This document shows positions 47,041 to 58,325 of a stretch of 64,000 bases of DNA, piece after piece. The stretch covers positions 19,671,291-19,735,290 of the forward strand of contig CM065301.1 of assembly GCA_032871835.1 (NCBI GenBank). The letters are read 5' to 3'. The position numbers were made by a program, and so were the translations under genes. The stretch's first letter is position 1; each line of letters opens with the position of its first letter. This DNA comes from Dipteronia dyeriana. Its lineage: Eukaryota; Streptophyta; Magnoliopsida; Sapindales; Sapindaceae. The notes below the pieces were generated by a model. It made no database searches. It saw only the letters and a list, made by a program, of their open reading frames with translations, and was not told the origin of the DNA.

Positions 47041-47310
47041 GCCAGTTTAATGAGATACTTGGCAATTGAAGTCATTCGGGTAACAACCGGTTTAATAAGA
47101 TACTCGGTTAAGTTACCCGACCACCAGCCAGTTTAATAAGATACTTGGCAATTGAAGTTATTCGGGTAACAGCCGGTTTAATAAGATACTCGGTTAAGTT
47201 ACCCGACCACCAGCCAGTTTAATAAGACACTTGGCAATTGAAGTTATTTGGATAACTGGTTAAATAAGATACTCGGTTATGATTTCGACCATCAGCCGGT
47301 TTAATACAAC
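47041..47310. repeat. 86-bp tandem repeat in element B
   Basis: Units start with GCC(A/G)GTTTAAT at 47041, 47127, 47213 and 47295 (spacing 86, 86, 82). Within each unit the TTTAATAAGATACT phrase occurs twice, so an older half-unit is visible. It lies between integrase and the antisense gene, a place where Tat/Ogre elements often carry minisatellites. Confidence 0.88.
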
Positions 47311-47458
47311 CTCCGGCAACAAAAATAAAGACGAACCATTCAAACTCAGAAAATCGTATTCTATTGCTCTTAAAAAGGATGGTTACAGTTCAAAGAAATG
47401 ATTCTTTATACAAGAAAAAAATAAAGAATCTATCAGAATCTCCTACAAATTTACAAAA

Positions 47459-50438
47459 TCAAGGTTGCGAGGATTTCGAGCCTTTGCCAATACTCGGGTC
47501 TGGCACCATCTCGTATTCACGAAGCAGGCTCTCATTAGACGGCCAAGTGAAGTCATCAACAATGTCGTCCCTCCACTGGCTGTAATCATTACCCGGGATT
47601 GGCCCGACATCCGGGATTACACCCTCGACAGACTCTCGACTTGCATAAAAGGTCGAGAGAGAGTGCTCGGATGGAATCTCTAAATGCATAGGATGGGGCT
47701 CCTTGCCTTGACTACGGCAGTAGGCTCTCCATTCCTTCATCTGAATCCGAAGAGATTCCAAGGACCGGTCCACATGGTGTTTGATTGACAGCTTCCAGTT
47801 AGCACGGGCTTTCTCTGTTGCCCTACTCTTCACTTTGAAGAATTAGTTGGCCGAAACTAGCCCACGTTGAAATTCCCGAAGAAGTAGGGCATCGTAAGCA
47901 GGGGATCTTTTAAAATGATCCACCCCTTGAACTTCCACCTCCAACCTGGCCTCTTGGGAAAGGGATTCAACTGTCAGCACTTGGCACTCCAAATCTTTAA
48001 TTTTTTGGACATACGCCGACTTCGCCTGCTCCGCCTCCTGCTCGGCCTTGAGCATAGACTCTTCAGTAAAAGAAAGAAGGTTTTGAAGCGAAGCAACCTT
48101 CTCCTCTGCCAAAGATGCCTTGTCTTCAGCTTCAACCTGCTTTGCCAGGCAATTGTCGGCAAATATCTGCACCAAACCAACCTCTTGCTGGTAAGCCTGC
48201 TCAGCTAGAGCACGACCCTCCTCACTCGCCTTTAGCTGAGCCTCAAGACGCTTTATCCGATCAGCCTGACATTGCTGCGCCTGAACAAGCTCAGCAAATT
48301 CGGCCACCATCTGTAAAAAAAAAATATACTTAGAAATCCAACGAAGGCAAAACAATAAAGGAGTCAGAATTAGCAACTTACATAAGATGCGCCATTGAAA
48401 ACGTTTTGGAGACGTTCGGGCAGTGAACCATCTCTAAAACTGCTCCAGCCGTCTTCCCCGATATATGCCCGACCAGAGGACATCTCCTGGAGCATATCTT
48501 TCGGAGAAAGGGATAAGGGAACCCCCGAGGGTTGAGTTCCCAGATTTCCAGACTCGGGGACAGGAGACGCTCTATTTGGCTCAAGGGATGGAGAGGAAAC
48601 CCCCGAAGGTTCAGCCCCCATATCTCCAACTTCGGGGGTAAAGGAAGTCCTACTTGGACCTGAAGTGACATCTGTCGATACTCCGGCACCTACACTCGGG
48701 GCAGTCTCATCCGCAACATCTTCGTCGCTGGAGTCAATGAAAGTGACTACCCGAGGAACTTTGAGAAGACGAGGAGGTGAACTAACTGCCTTTCGTTTCT
48801 CACCCGGAGAACGATGGAAGAGATCACCAGCAGGATATTTCAGCAAATCATCCTGAAAAAACTCAAAAAGCTCGGCAATGACAGGCATTTGATCCGACAA
48901 GACGCTACCACCATCGCCAGCTTCAGATAGTCCAACAGGCTCTCCACTTGGACTCTCACACTGCCTCTCCCTATTTTCAGGAAGTTGTGTCACGGTCGGC
49001 TTGCCTTGGCCACTTGAACCAGCGAGATCCTGAGCAGAAGACTGAGCACCCCGATCAACGCAGTCGGGAATTTGCTCAGCAGTATCATTTTCCTCATCAG
49101 GCTCGGGTGGAGCAATACCTTCATCGCCTTAACGGGAAGCCTCCTTCGTGCTCGCTTGAAGAATTGCCTTCACCTGACGAGCCTGAAAATCGCAGACAAC
49201 GTCCGTATCGAACACTAAAAAAAAGAAAAAGTAATAAGAGGGTTAGAAAAGGAAATGGAAAAATGGAGAAACACAGCAGAAAGGGCGCTGGGTTACTTAC
49301 AACGCCTGCGATGGCTCGAAACCTATTCGAAGAAACCGAGTTTGATCAAGTCGTCCTCTTTGAAAAGATAGTTCTTGCTTCTCTTTTCCAGAGTACGGAT
49401 AGCAGCCCGGGCCAGCCTCTTTAACTCTGAATCGTTATAATCAATTGTTTTCTTATTCCACGCCTCAGGGGAACAGAAGAAGCGGGGAACATTCAGCACC
49501 ATTCGGGAATCTCCAAATCGAACAGTGACGTCCAGCCCAAGAGCCCTTCCAGCAAAAAACCAACTGTTCTTCCAGAACTTGTTGGATGTGGGGAATCCCC
49601 ATATAAAGCCCTTCTTTTTCGGGTCATCAGAAGCCTCGACCCCCCGATTCGCCTTCACTTCTTTAGGGATCCAACTTTTCGAAGGAGTAGACGCAAGAAA
49701 GTAGGTCCCCGTTTTGCTAACCTGCCTCAGGGTAAAGAAATGTCTGATTTCATTCGGGGAAGGCGGTGAAAGGTTCATTCGGTTGAACATGTGTCACATG
49801 CACATCAAGACTTTATAACTATTCGGGGCCAACTGAGCTGAGGCTATCCCTGCTTCAGCTAAAAACCGAGCAATAAAAGGCTGAAGGGGAAGTGTGACGC
49901 CGCAGCAAAGCATCGATCTGTAAATCGCGACTATCCCCTCAAGAGGATTCCATACGGCTCTATTCCCAGCAGGAACCAAAGTGACCGAGTCAGGCAAATC
50001 AAATCGGGATCAATATTTCTCTATCTCAGCTGGCCCAACCACATTCGGTTCAATATCAAAAACACTCGGGCGAGTGTCAGAAAACGAAAGGCAAGACGCC
50101 CCGTGTACATCAGCATCCCTCTAATTAACAGTTTGTTCCCCAGTCTGAACACTGCTCGAGCCATGCTTGTATACCTTGCTTATGCTTTGATGTTTACCCA
50201 TCCTTCGAGAAGATACCCTGTAATCAGAAATATCAGAATCAGAACTAGAGGAAGAACTCGATACGGGACTGAAAGTGACGTCAGGGTAAAGCCCAGAAAC
50301 ATCGACCTCTAAAAATGGAGGTTCATCTATTGGGATATCCCCCAGTAATCGTCTAATGCAAGATACTAACTGGAAATCCCCACGCTCTAATGCATCAAAA
50401 GCAATTTTAAAGAGACGATGACGGGAATATGGCCCCAT
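47459..50438 (-). pseudogene. Antisense accessory gene of element B, three exons, several stops
   Basis: Minus-strand gene. Exon 1 (50438-49301) starts MGPYSRHRLFKIAFDALE, passes a Ser/Asp-rich stretch, then LPLQPFIARFLAEAGIASAQ, HMFNRMNLSPPSPNEIRHFF and KNSWFFAGRALG, which resemble the plant Transposase_28-type (PF04195) domain known from Tat antisense ORFs. Intron 1 is 49300-49215 (GTAAGT … TTTTAG). Exon 2 (49214-48382) is a Pro/Ser/Glu-rich linker. Intron 2 is 48381-48311 (GTAAGT … TTACAG). Exon 3 (48310-47459) is a long coiled coil (VAEFAELVQAQQ, EAQLKASEEGRALAEQA) with a basic tail. Stops lie at about 50121, 49791 (TGA where Trp is expected), 49320, 49128 and 47845. The function is unknown. 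Confidence 0.75.
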
Positions 50439-50909
50439 TGAAACTAACCTTGAATTAAGACTGACGCAAGATCTTCAAAGCGGAGAGTCGCGAACTTCTG
50501 AATGAAGAAATTTGAGCTTAAAGAAATTTCTGCTGGATTTTTTAAAATAAACCAACAGTCGCTCAACGAAGGATTTAAAGGCATGATGGCACGAAACCCT
50601 AGGGTTTCAAAGCGGGAAAAAGTTATGAAGAAACCAGATGACGTTGGCAGCGTTTGGATAAACACAAAAGTCACTTCTCATAAACGATATTGAAAAACGA
50701 AGAGACAAGGGACACGTGTCAAGACAAGAAGTAGCCCTCAACCGTCAAAACTTTGAAACGTCGCTGTCATTTAAGATTTTGCGTGATAAAGCAAATCGAA
50801 ATTACCGAGTCACCATTAAAATACATCATTATGACAAGACGGTTTTTCTGACAAAAGGAATTCAAAACGATTAAAATATTCTTGCCTGAAAGAAAGTCTT
50901 CTCGGAAAA

Positions 50910-50927
50910 AACATTTTAATGGGGTAT
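50910..50927 (+). other. Polypurine-tract region of element B
   Basis: AACATTTTAATGGGGTAT immediately precedes the 3' LTR. The purine run (AATGGGG) is short for a plus-strand primer but is in the right place. Confidence 0.5.
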
Positions 50928-51774
50928 TGTTGTATGTAAATTTTACAAAGCATACACGTCATTGACAGGAAGGAAAAAATAGCCAAGTGTATGCTTAGAT
51001 GGACATCCGAAAAATATCCTACAAGGCATCGTTAAAGAGGAGCATGCCCGAGTAAGCATATACAGAATAAAGACCTACTCGGGACTGGCTAAAACAACGC
51101 ATTCACTCGGGCTCAAACGGCACTACTCGGGACCATTAGGCAACAGTCTTACTCGGGAGTAAATACAACCCGAATAAGAACTTATCGTACGGGTTAAGTC
51201 ATTAAATATGTGAAGATATTTTTCATGAAGGAATCCCAAATAATGGACCTTTGTGTTAGAAGAGTCCCCCAATCAGGAAACAACTTGATTCCTTTTCAAA
51301 GACTACATTCTTATAAGGAAACAAGTCAAATTGAACTACTCTACTAGAATCCCACTCAATTTCCATAAAGAGACTCCGAAACCGGAAAGAAGACAAATCA
51401 ACCTCAAACAAGTAACCAAATCGTAGTTAAATACAAATATCTTGTGTTACTTGTACAAAGCAGATTAGGGTTCTATAAGCATATAAATAGACTCATAATC
51501 TGGCTGGAAAAGATATAGACAAGATAGCATACAGTAATCACAAATAATACAGAGAGAAAAAGGGAATCGAGAGCTTGTAAAAATATCTTATTCTCTTAGT
51601 GGATTTTGGCTTGGTTGATCTTTCAACCACCCGTGGATGTTTCTCCGACCATCGGAGTTTTACCACGTAAACCTTGTCTTTTTTACTCTCTCTGCATCTC
51701 TTTCTCTTTGAATCAATAGCCAAAATCCAGTCCTTGTTGGCTTTTCTGGTATAATCCAGACATCGACGTCAACA
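50928..51774 (+). repeat. 3' LTR of element B
   Basis: 847 bp, the partner of 39929-40776. Same TATAAATA promoter motif near 51482. It ends at CGTCAACA, followed by ACTTA, the decayed target duplication. Confidence 0.93.
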
Positions 51775-52209
51775 ACTTACAAGTTGGAGTTGCCGTCTAC
51801 TTCTAGGTTGCATCCAGTGTTCCATGTTACCGTATTGAAGAAGAGAGTGGGAAACCCGAGCCTCATTTCGAGCGATTTACCGGCGTTTGATACAGAGGGT
51901 AACATATTACTACAGCCTAGAACAGCTCTTCGATATCGCAGTTGGAAAAAAGGACGTGGTATGACAAATGTGTGGCAGGTTCTGGTTCAATGGCGAGGAG
52001 TCCCTAGGGAGGAGGCTACTTGGGAAGACTATGACGAGATGGTAAAATGTTTTCCAGATTTTTCCCTTAAGGAAAATGGTAGTCTTGAAGAGCGGGGGAA
52101 TGTTGAGACTGTTAGAAAATCCAAAAGAATTGAAGAGAAGTTAACATTCTTGGGTGGAAGTGAACAGACTAATGACAAACAAGAAGTTGATGCAATTGAT
52201 ATGACTTGA
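51775..52209 (+). pseudogene. Element A integrase C-terminus and chromodomain
   Basis: KLELPSTSRLHPVFHVTVLK continues the frame broken at 39928. Then VLVQWRGVPREEATWEDYDEM is a chromodomain: the aromatic and acidic positions that read methylated histone H3 in chromoviruses are present in part (W and the EEATWED run). The polypurine-rich GAGCGGGGGAA follows, and the frame runs into the 3' LTR and stops at 52209. The domain can direct integration to marked chromatin in related elements. Confidence 0.88.
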
Positions 52210-52625
52210 GGAAGATTATGTTACGCCTTAATTAAGATTGCATTTTTTTTTTATTTTACGTTGGGGTTCTTTTATTTTAGTTATTTTATTTTAATTATGT
52301 TTTAGATTAGTTTCCTATTTTGACTGTGACAGAATAGGAAAATAAAAAACTAGTCATATTATAAATAGAACTATTATTTTTAGGATTGTTGTCTTTTTAA
52401 AGGTTTTATCAATAAAATTGGCTCTGCTAGGGTTTATCCAATTTCTTTTCGATTCAGCTTTTCTCAGTGAACTGCTTAGAAATGCTTGGGCTAGGGTTAG
52501 GTAAATTCTGTTATCTAATTCTAGAGAATCGATCGCTCAATTCTGTGAGTAATTTGACTCAGATCTATTTATCTTTAGGTACAAGTTAGGGTTCTGTTGT
52601 TGGATCTCAATCTAGGTCGTCAACA
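52101..52625 (+). repeat. 3' LTR of element A
   Basis: 525 bp, paired with 35024-35547; followed directly by the target duplication AATTA (52626-52630). Confidence 0.9.
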
Positions 52626-52927
52626 AATTATTTGGACTCCACCAACATAGTGGATTCATCCTTAAATGGAATTTTGTTTGGGCAGCATTGCCAAAAAAAA
52701 GAAAACCATTTAACAGCAACATTAAGATCTAGAAAGTGTGGAAACTTTACAAATAACCCACCCAGGTTCTTTAATTTCAAATGGATCAATGATCGTGAAG
52801 CACCCGTTATGCTCACTTTAGTAGATTCATGCAGCTGAAATGTATACATTTACAAATTTAATTTTGAGCTATTCTCTGCATGTTTAGGTTATGTTCACTA
52901 TCTGCTCAATAGAAGAGGGAGCTCTTA
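52626..52927. other. Host flank right of element A
   Basis: This continues the sequence at 35023. A 68-codon plus-strand frame (52632-52838) is moderately coding-like but matches no family I know; it could be an orphan exon. Confidence 0.4.
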
Positions 52928-52930
52928 TTA

Positions 52931-53537
52931 GGGCCCGTCATGTAAGCGTTCTTCAGTTGCTGTTTTTTGAAAATAAAAATGAAAATAAAAACAGTATTTT
53001 TTGTTTTATTTTCGATTTCTGAAAACCCGTCTGGTAGCAAATACTGAAAGCTGTATTTTGAAAATAAAAACGGAAAAAACGCGTCTGGTAGGTTAACCGA
53101 AAACTATCAAAAATTAAAATATCAATTTTAGTATTTTGTTTAATATTATTACAACTATAAACAAATTGATTAAATAATTAACAAATATAATTTTTGTATT
53201 GTAATTTTTAAATTAAACAAAAGTAACACATCAAAAATTAATTCAAAAAAACATATCAAAAAAATGAATTAATCAAAACTAAACTCTTAAATTATAAATA
53301 AATAATTATAATATATATATATATTATATAATAAAAATATAATTGTATATTATTACATATATTATAATTTATATTATAATAATATATATTATTATATTTT
53401 TTATATTACATTTTTATATATAATAATACATAATATATGACATTATATCCTATGTAAATATATAATATTTGATATTATATATATATAATATAATATTTTA
53501 TATAATAAATTACTATATATATATATATGTAATTATA

Positions 53538-53580
<43 letters not shown>

Positions 53581-53883
53581 AGGAGCACTTTGGTAATTTA
53601 AAAATCTTGTTCCGTCTTGTCCTAGTTATATCAAACGCATAACAGTACAATTAATAGTTTAATATTTTTTTAATATAAAAAAAAAGTGAAAAACAAAAAC
53701 GAAAAACAAAAAACGAAAAATAAGTATTTTGTGTTTTTCAAATCTTTCACTTTTAACATTGGTTTTTGTTTTTGTTTTTTTTTTCGAAAATAAAATGAAA
53801 AACGGTTAACGAACACGTTTTCGAAATCGTTTTTGAAAAATAAAAAACGAAAACGGACTGAAAAACAGCTGCAGGACGGGGCC
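52931..53883. mobile_element. PIF/Harbinger-like MITE, TSD TTA
   Basis: Starts GGGCCCGTC (52931) and ends GACGGGGCC (53883), flanked by TTA on both sides (52928-52930 and 53884-53886). Inner terminal sequence also pairs (CAGTTGCTGTTTTT against AAAAACAGCTGCAG). The centre is very AT-rich with a (TA)n run at 53541-53577. The GGGCC-type ends and TTA target are those of PIF/Harbinger (Tourist-like) elements. No transposase. Confidence 0.75.
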
Positions 53884-53886
53884 TTA

Positions 53887-55890
53887 AACATCTTCTATTT
53901 TCTTATTTGTTTTCTTTCAGCATTTTGTTTCTTAAATTTTCTCCAGGAATACTAATGAAAATGAAGTTTCATATTATGTTGTTGGTAATCCATAACAATT
54001 ATTCAGCAAATAGGGTATCTTTATCTCCAAACTCTGAATTGGTATCTTATCCTGACAAGAACTATATTTTTAAACTTGACTTATGACCATATTGTTTGAA
54101 GCATTTTTTTTTATCCCACAGGTAAATTCGGATTTAAGGCAAGGCTTTTCATGATACATTCATTTGTTCTATAAAGGCAATTGAACAGAAAAAAAGTAAA
54201 AAGAAAATCAATATATTAAGTCAGTACTAAGCCAGTAAGCAGCCTATGTTGGTGAGTTTGAGATCAATCTCAAAGGACCGTGGTAAAATTTTCCAAGGAA
54301 TCTGCTTTAAACTATCTCTGTTATCAAAATTTCAGTGCTGAAAAGCAAGCAATTTGTTAAGTAGTTTATCATTGTATTAAACCGGTATTGACCTAACAAG
54401 AGTTACCACTTTGCACTTGAATGCACACACATATAAAATCATCTGCATAGTACCAAAACTTGGTTATTGTAAATAATAAAAATCAAGTTCATAGAGATTG
54501 TGAGTGAGAAATGACATGTCAAGTTTCATGGTTTTGTCTAGAAACTAGTGAGAACCATGTAAGAGAGATACTATTAGTCATTAGATCATATAATAGCTAT
54601 CTCAAGTGGCAAAAAAATGATGTATAAATATATTAGTTTGCTTAATAAAGATTCAAAATCATGCCATAAAAGCAGCAAAAAGATCATTGAGCTCAAGACC
54701 TGAATAGCAATATTTTTTTTTTCAAAAAATAAAATAAAATGAAAGAAATGAACAACTCTCTCCATTGTTTAGTGTGACTACATGAGTAATCAATCTGCCC
54801 AAGTTCGAGCAAACCTTAAAAAGAGTCTAATCCAGGAGATCATTCACACGCCGGACTATCTGAATGTTCTTCCAAAATTGATAGTCCATTATGGAGCCGT
54901 TCTTTCAAACTAAATTTCCCAAAGTTTGTTCGTATAGCAGAGCATTATTTGAATAGTTGAACATCACAACAGAAAAGTTGATGTAGGACACGGAACCGCA
55001 ATCTAGGCTCAGTGTCCACGGACCACAGCTAACTACCTTCCTAAACACCATATATTCACCCTCCATATCCCCCACAAAAAAAAAAGAAAAAAAAATAGAT
55101 AAACGAAAATGAAAAAAAGAAGAAGAAAAATGAGATTGTTTGTGTCATAGTTCCGAGATTTAGCAATAAGCCACAAAAACATTAGAAATTGTGGATCAAC
55201 CTCAACAGTGCCAGAAACTGTTGACAATATAAACTTAAAAATTTAATATATTTGTTACAAATATATTAATATATATATTTTTTAAAGATTTTTGTAAGTC
55301 TTCAAAATTAAGATATTTTAATATATTTATTTTCTCATTTTGGACAACTTAATACTAAGGTACAATTATTTTTATTTTATTTTTTCATTCATAACCTTTC
55401 ATTGTATATTATTTGAAGGTTAAACCGTTGTTGACAATAAAATCTCTTTTTAATAAAAACTGTTGACAATATAAACTGTAAATACAAATCTAAAAATTGT
55501 CGGATGTCAATTATGAACTATCATTATAGTGCCTTTATTATGAACTATCATTATAGTGCCTTTATTATAAATAGGATAAAAAAAGGTCTTTGATAAATTA
55601 TTATAATTAATGATTCTAACTGATATGCACTTATCTTTATTTGATTAACCATTTTTGATCAAATTTAATGTTTTTTTCACTAATCTACGGGGTAGCATGT
55701 CATCATATCCATATATATGTACTACTTCCAATTAAAATCAAATAATAAACAGCATACAAATTATATCATTTCTAATTTTTTGTTTTTAAATCATGAATGT
55801 TTCTATCTAATGAAGAATTCTAAAATAATATTATATCCATGAACCCAATTTTAGGTAATTACACCAAAAACATCTGTGCCTAGCATAGTC
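53887..55890. other. Spacer without a recognised gene
   Basis: AT-rich DNA. TATTATGAACTATCATTATAG at 55508-55560 is duplicated in tandem. Short minus-strand frames near 55033-55227 are low-complexity. Nothing identifiable. Confidence 0.5.
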
Positions 55891-55994
55891 TGTAAATAGT
55901 CTTTTTCCTTTTGATGCAATCTTCCTACGGTACATGAGAAAGTTGCAACAAAAGGGAAAAAAAAAGTAGGGTCATTACTATGGATAATAAAGAA

Positions 55995-57345
55995 TATGGT
56001 ATGTTTGGTGCGTTTGGTGCCTTTTATTGTCACACGATTGGGGCACAACAATGTGGGACAAAAATCCAAGGTCATTCTCACGCTTCTCTCTCCATCTTCT
56101 TTCTCTCTTCTTTGGCCGCCAACGAGGAGTAAAGATCTCAGTCTCCCCCACTTGTCTCTCTCACCTCTCTCTCTCTCTCTGTTCGATCTCTTTCGATTTT
56201 GAAGATGGTGTCTTTTGTTGATTTCGATTTAGGGTTCTCGATTTGGGGTTTCACAACGATTGGAATACAAAATCATCTAGGATTTCATCGGTGGTGGCGA
56301 GGTTTGTGGGGGTTTGTGAGGGGTTGTGAGGTTGTGGTTGAGTTTGATTGAATCCGGTGGTGGATGTGGTGATGGATGGTTCTAGGTTTGATTGAAGCTG
56401 GTGGTTTGGTGTTGACGATGGTACGGTGTTGACGATGGTACTGGGTTTGGTTGTGAATGGTGGTTAGGTGTTGACGATAATGGTTTTTCAATTTGTTTTC
56501 AGATTTAATTCTAGTACAAAGATAAAAGTAAAAAAGATAAAATGTGGCTTTAGATTGTTAGTGCGACAATAGTAACATTTCCAGTAGAAATTTGAACTTT
56601 GTGTTTGAAATGTTAGTTTTTAATCATTCGTGATGTTAACTGAAAAATTGGAAAGAATTGTGCAATTTTATGGATTCCGAATTTCCAATTAGTGGACTAT
56701 GAAGAAAAGTTTGAGAAGTAATAGTGAAAGTAAATTAATTTTTGGCCAGTTAGTTTGGTAAATTGCTGATGCAGTGTACGAAAATGTAAACAGATGATGG
56801 TTGCTATCTGTTTTTCTTATTAACTAAAGATCAGAGACATTTCATGTTTAGATATAGTGTTTTCCAGATGAATATGAACAATGATGCTCTAGTGGGAATG
56901 CAAACAAAGTTCATTTTACTAAAACAAAATTTATGGAATTGATTTGTTGTTTTTGTTTGTGGAGTTTGATTGAAGAAAAATTTATAGTGTGAGAAAATGA
57001 AAGAAAAATATAAAGTTTTTATGATTTTTAATTTGTTTTAATTCAATAATTTTTGATATTTTTCAAATGCAAGTGCATGGGCAATATTCAAGAGTCAAAA
57101 GAACGTAGAATTTGATCCCATAATCTAGGAGTTTTTTTTTTTCAAAATTAATAAAATTGTTATAAACATTACAAAAGGGGCACTATGGTCATTTGAACCT
57201 CTTATCCCAGTCATACCAAACGTATAATAGTATAATGTCCCATCTTGTCCCATGCATTCCAAACACAATACGAAATAATTATCCCGTCCCATCTAATCCT
57301 GTCCCGTCCCGGTCCGCTTACCAAATGCACAAGTAATCCCTTGTT
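55995..57345. mobile_element. Possible non-autonomous TIR element
   Basis: The left part (GGTGCGTTTGGTGCC) and right part (TACCAAATGCAC) are loosely inverted, and the right end is rich in CCCGTCCC/TACCAAACG text typical of Tourist-like ends. The interior from about 56080 to 56500 looks like transcribed plant DNA (CTCTCTCTCT leader, then TTTGGGGTTT-type text), perhaps captured. The TSD is unclear and the superfamily uncertain. Confidence 0.35.
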
Positions 57346-58055
57346 TTCCTTTTGATGCAATATTCTCGTGTCATCTTTTGTTGAAAGGAAAAAATTGTTA
57401 TTATTATGGATAGTTCTTTTTCCGATAGAGAGATAAATTAATTATTAAAATGCTGAATGCATACAAAGTAGGGTTTGGCTGCTATGCAGTCACAGACATA
57501 TTGGCTGTATCATACAGTCATGAATAGTTATATATTCTGTCCATTGGATCATTCAACAACTTGATCCAATGGACCTGTATTGATTAAAAAAAATGAAAAA
57601 ACTTAAAAAGTGAAAAACAATTTTAACCGGTAACAAGTTTATATAATGCAATATCTATCTCACCTCTGTTGACTTCCATTCTTCTCACTCCATTCTTCTC
57701 ACATTTTTCTTCTCACCGATTTGTCTCTCTTTGGCTTCAACATCTACTCCGACCGCTGCTGCCTCCTCATCACCACCTCTTCTTGCAGATCGGCACCTCT
57801 TCTTGTAGATCGCCACCTCCGCGGTCGCCAACGCCACCACCATCACTTCCACTCCATTCCAGAAATGACTCAGAGAGTCGTCACACTAGAAACCCTCACT
57901 TCCACTGCCAAATAGTCGGAGTGCTGCCTCATTGTCCCTGTGCGCCTCCGGTGTGCCATCAAAAGATATCTCTGAGGTTCGGCAGTGACATAATCCAAAA
58001 GAAAAAAATTCATATGAATGATTTTTTTTATTTATCTTTTGTTTTTTTTTTCTAT
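57346..58055. other. Spacer and gene-like leader before the RSM22 fragment
   Basis: 57669-57912 reads as a Ser/Pro/His-rich frame with no recognisable domain; a similar CT-rich leader is seen at other elements. It may be the first exon or UTR of the truncated gene at 58060, but I cannot link the two by splice sites. Confidence 0.35.
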
Positions 58056-58059
58056 ATAG

Positions 58060-58325
58060 ATGAGAAGGATCCACACATGAAGAGGAAAGTGTTGAGGTTG
58101 TCGAAGTCGTCCAACGAAATCAAGGGCAAAAATCTGATGCTGACAGAGTCGACTTCAAAGGAGCTTTTTGAGGACCCTTTGAAGTCTATTAACCAGTCCA
58201 AGCGTTGGAAGATCAAGAGCTTCTATAGAGACATCGGCCTTACTTACAGAGACAACGAGACCATAGTTTATGTTGCCTCTAGAATGCCTGTTGTTTACTA
58301 AGCTTGTTTTCGAGTCCTCCGCGAG
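58060..58325 (+). pseudogene. Rsm22/METTL17-like exon with premature stop
   Basis: An exon bounded by CTATATAG before 58060 and GTATCA after 58325. It reads PHMKRKVLRLSKSSNEIKGK, then FEDPLKSI, then FYRDIGLTYRDNETIVYVAS (three pieces of one frame) and RMPVVY, then TAA at 58299-58301, then ACFRVLREV in the same frame. In plant Rsm22-type proteins the YSAC sequence follows RMPAVY, so a Ser codon has become a stop. These proteins are methyltransferase-fold factors of mitochondrial small-subunit assembly. The SAM-binding core that should follow is absent here. Recognition is from memory of the family. Confidence 0.65.

Larger units (their letters stand above)
39929..51774 (+). mobile_element. Ty3/gypsy Tat-lineage element B, nested in element A
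   Basis: LTRs 39929-40776 and 50928-51774 (848 and 847 bp, TGTTGTATG … CGTCAACA) are very similar by eye. The flanking 5-mers GCTTA and ACTTA share four bases as a decayed target duplication. Cutting it out rejoins element A as VEVAY then KLELPSTSRLHPVFHV, proving the borders. Order: LTR, PBS, gag, protease, RT, RNase H, a second archaeal-type RNase H, integrase, an 86-bp tandem repeat, an antisense spliced gene, polypurine tract, LTR. The second RNase H and the antisense gene are hallmarks of the Tat lineage (Retand-like). Confidence 0.93.
35024..52625 (+). mobile_element. Ty3/gypsy chromovirus element A (TSD AATTA), split by element B
   Basis: The LTRs are 35024-35547 and 52101-52625 (524 and 525 bp, TGTTGAGACTG … TCAACA), with AATTA on both outer sides (35019-35023 and 52626-52630). 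Without element B (39929-51774) the insertion is about 5.75 kb. Order: LTR, PBS, gag, protease, RT, RNase H, integrase, chromodomain, LTR. Every domain carries stops or frameshifts. LTR divergence looks clearly higher than that of element B. The short LTRs and the EEATWED-type chromodomain suggest the Reina lineage of chromoviruses; that label is an inference. Confidence 0.92.

Noticed and set aside
47041..47310. CRISPR-like array
   Set aside because: The units are contiguous 86-mers without unique spacers, inside a retrotransposon in a plant nuclear genome.
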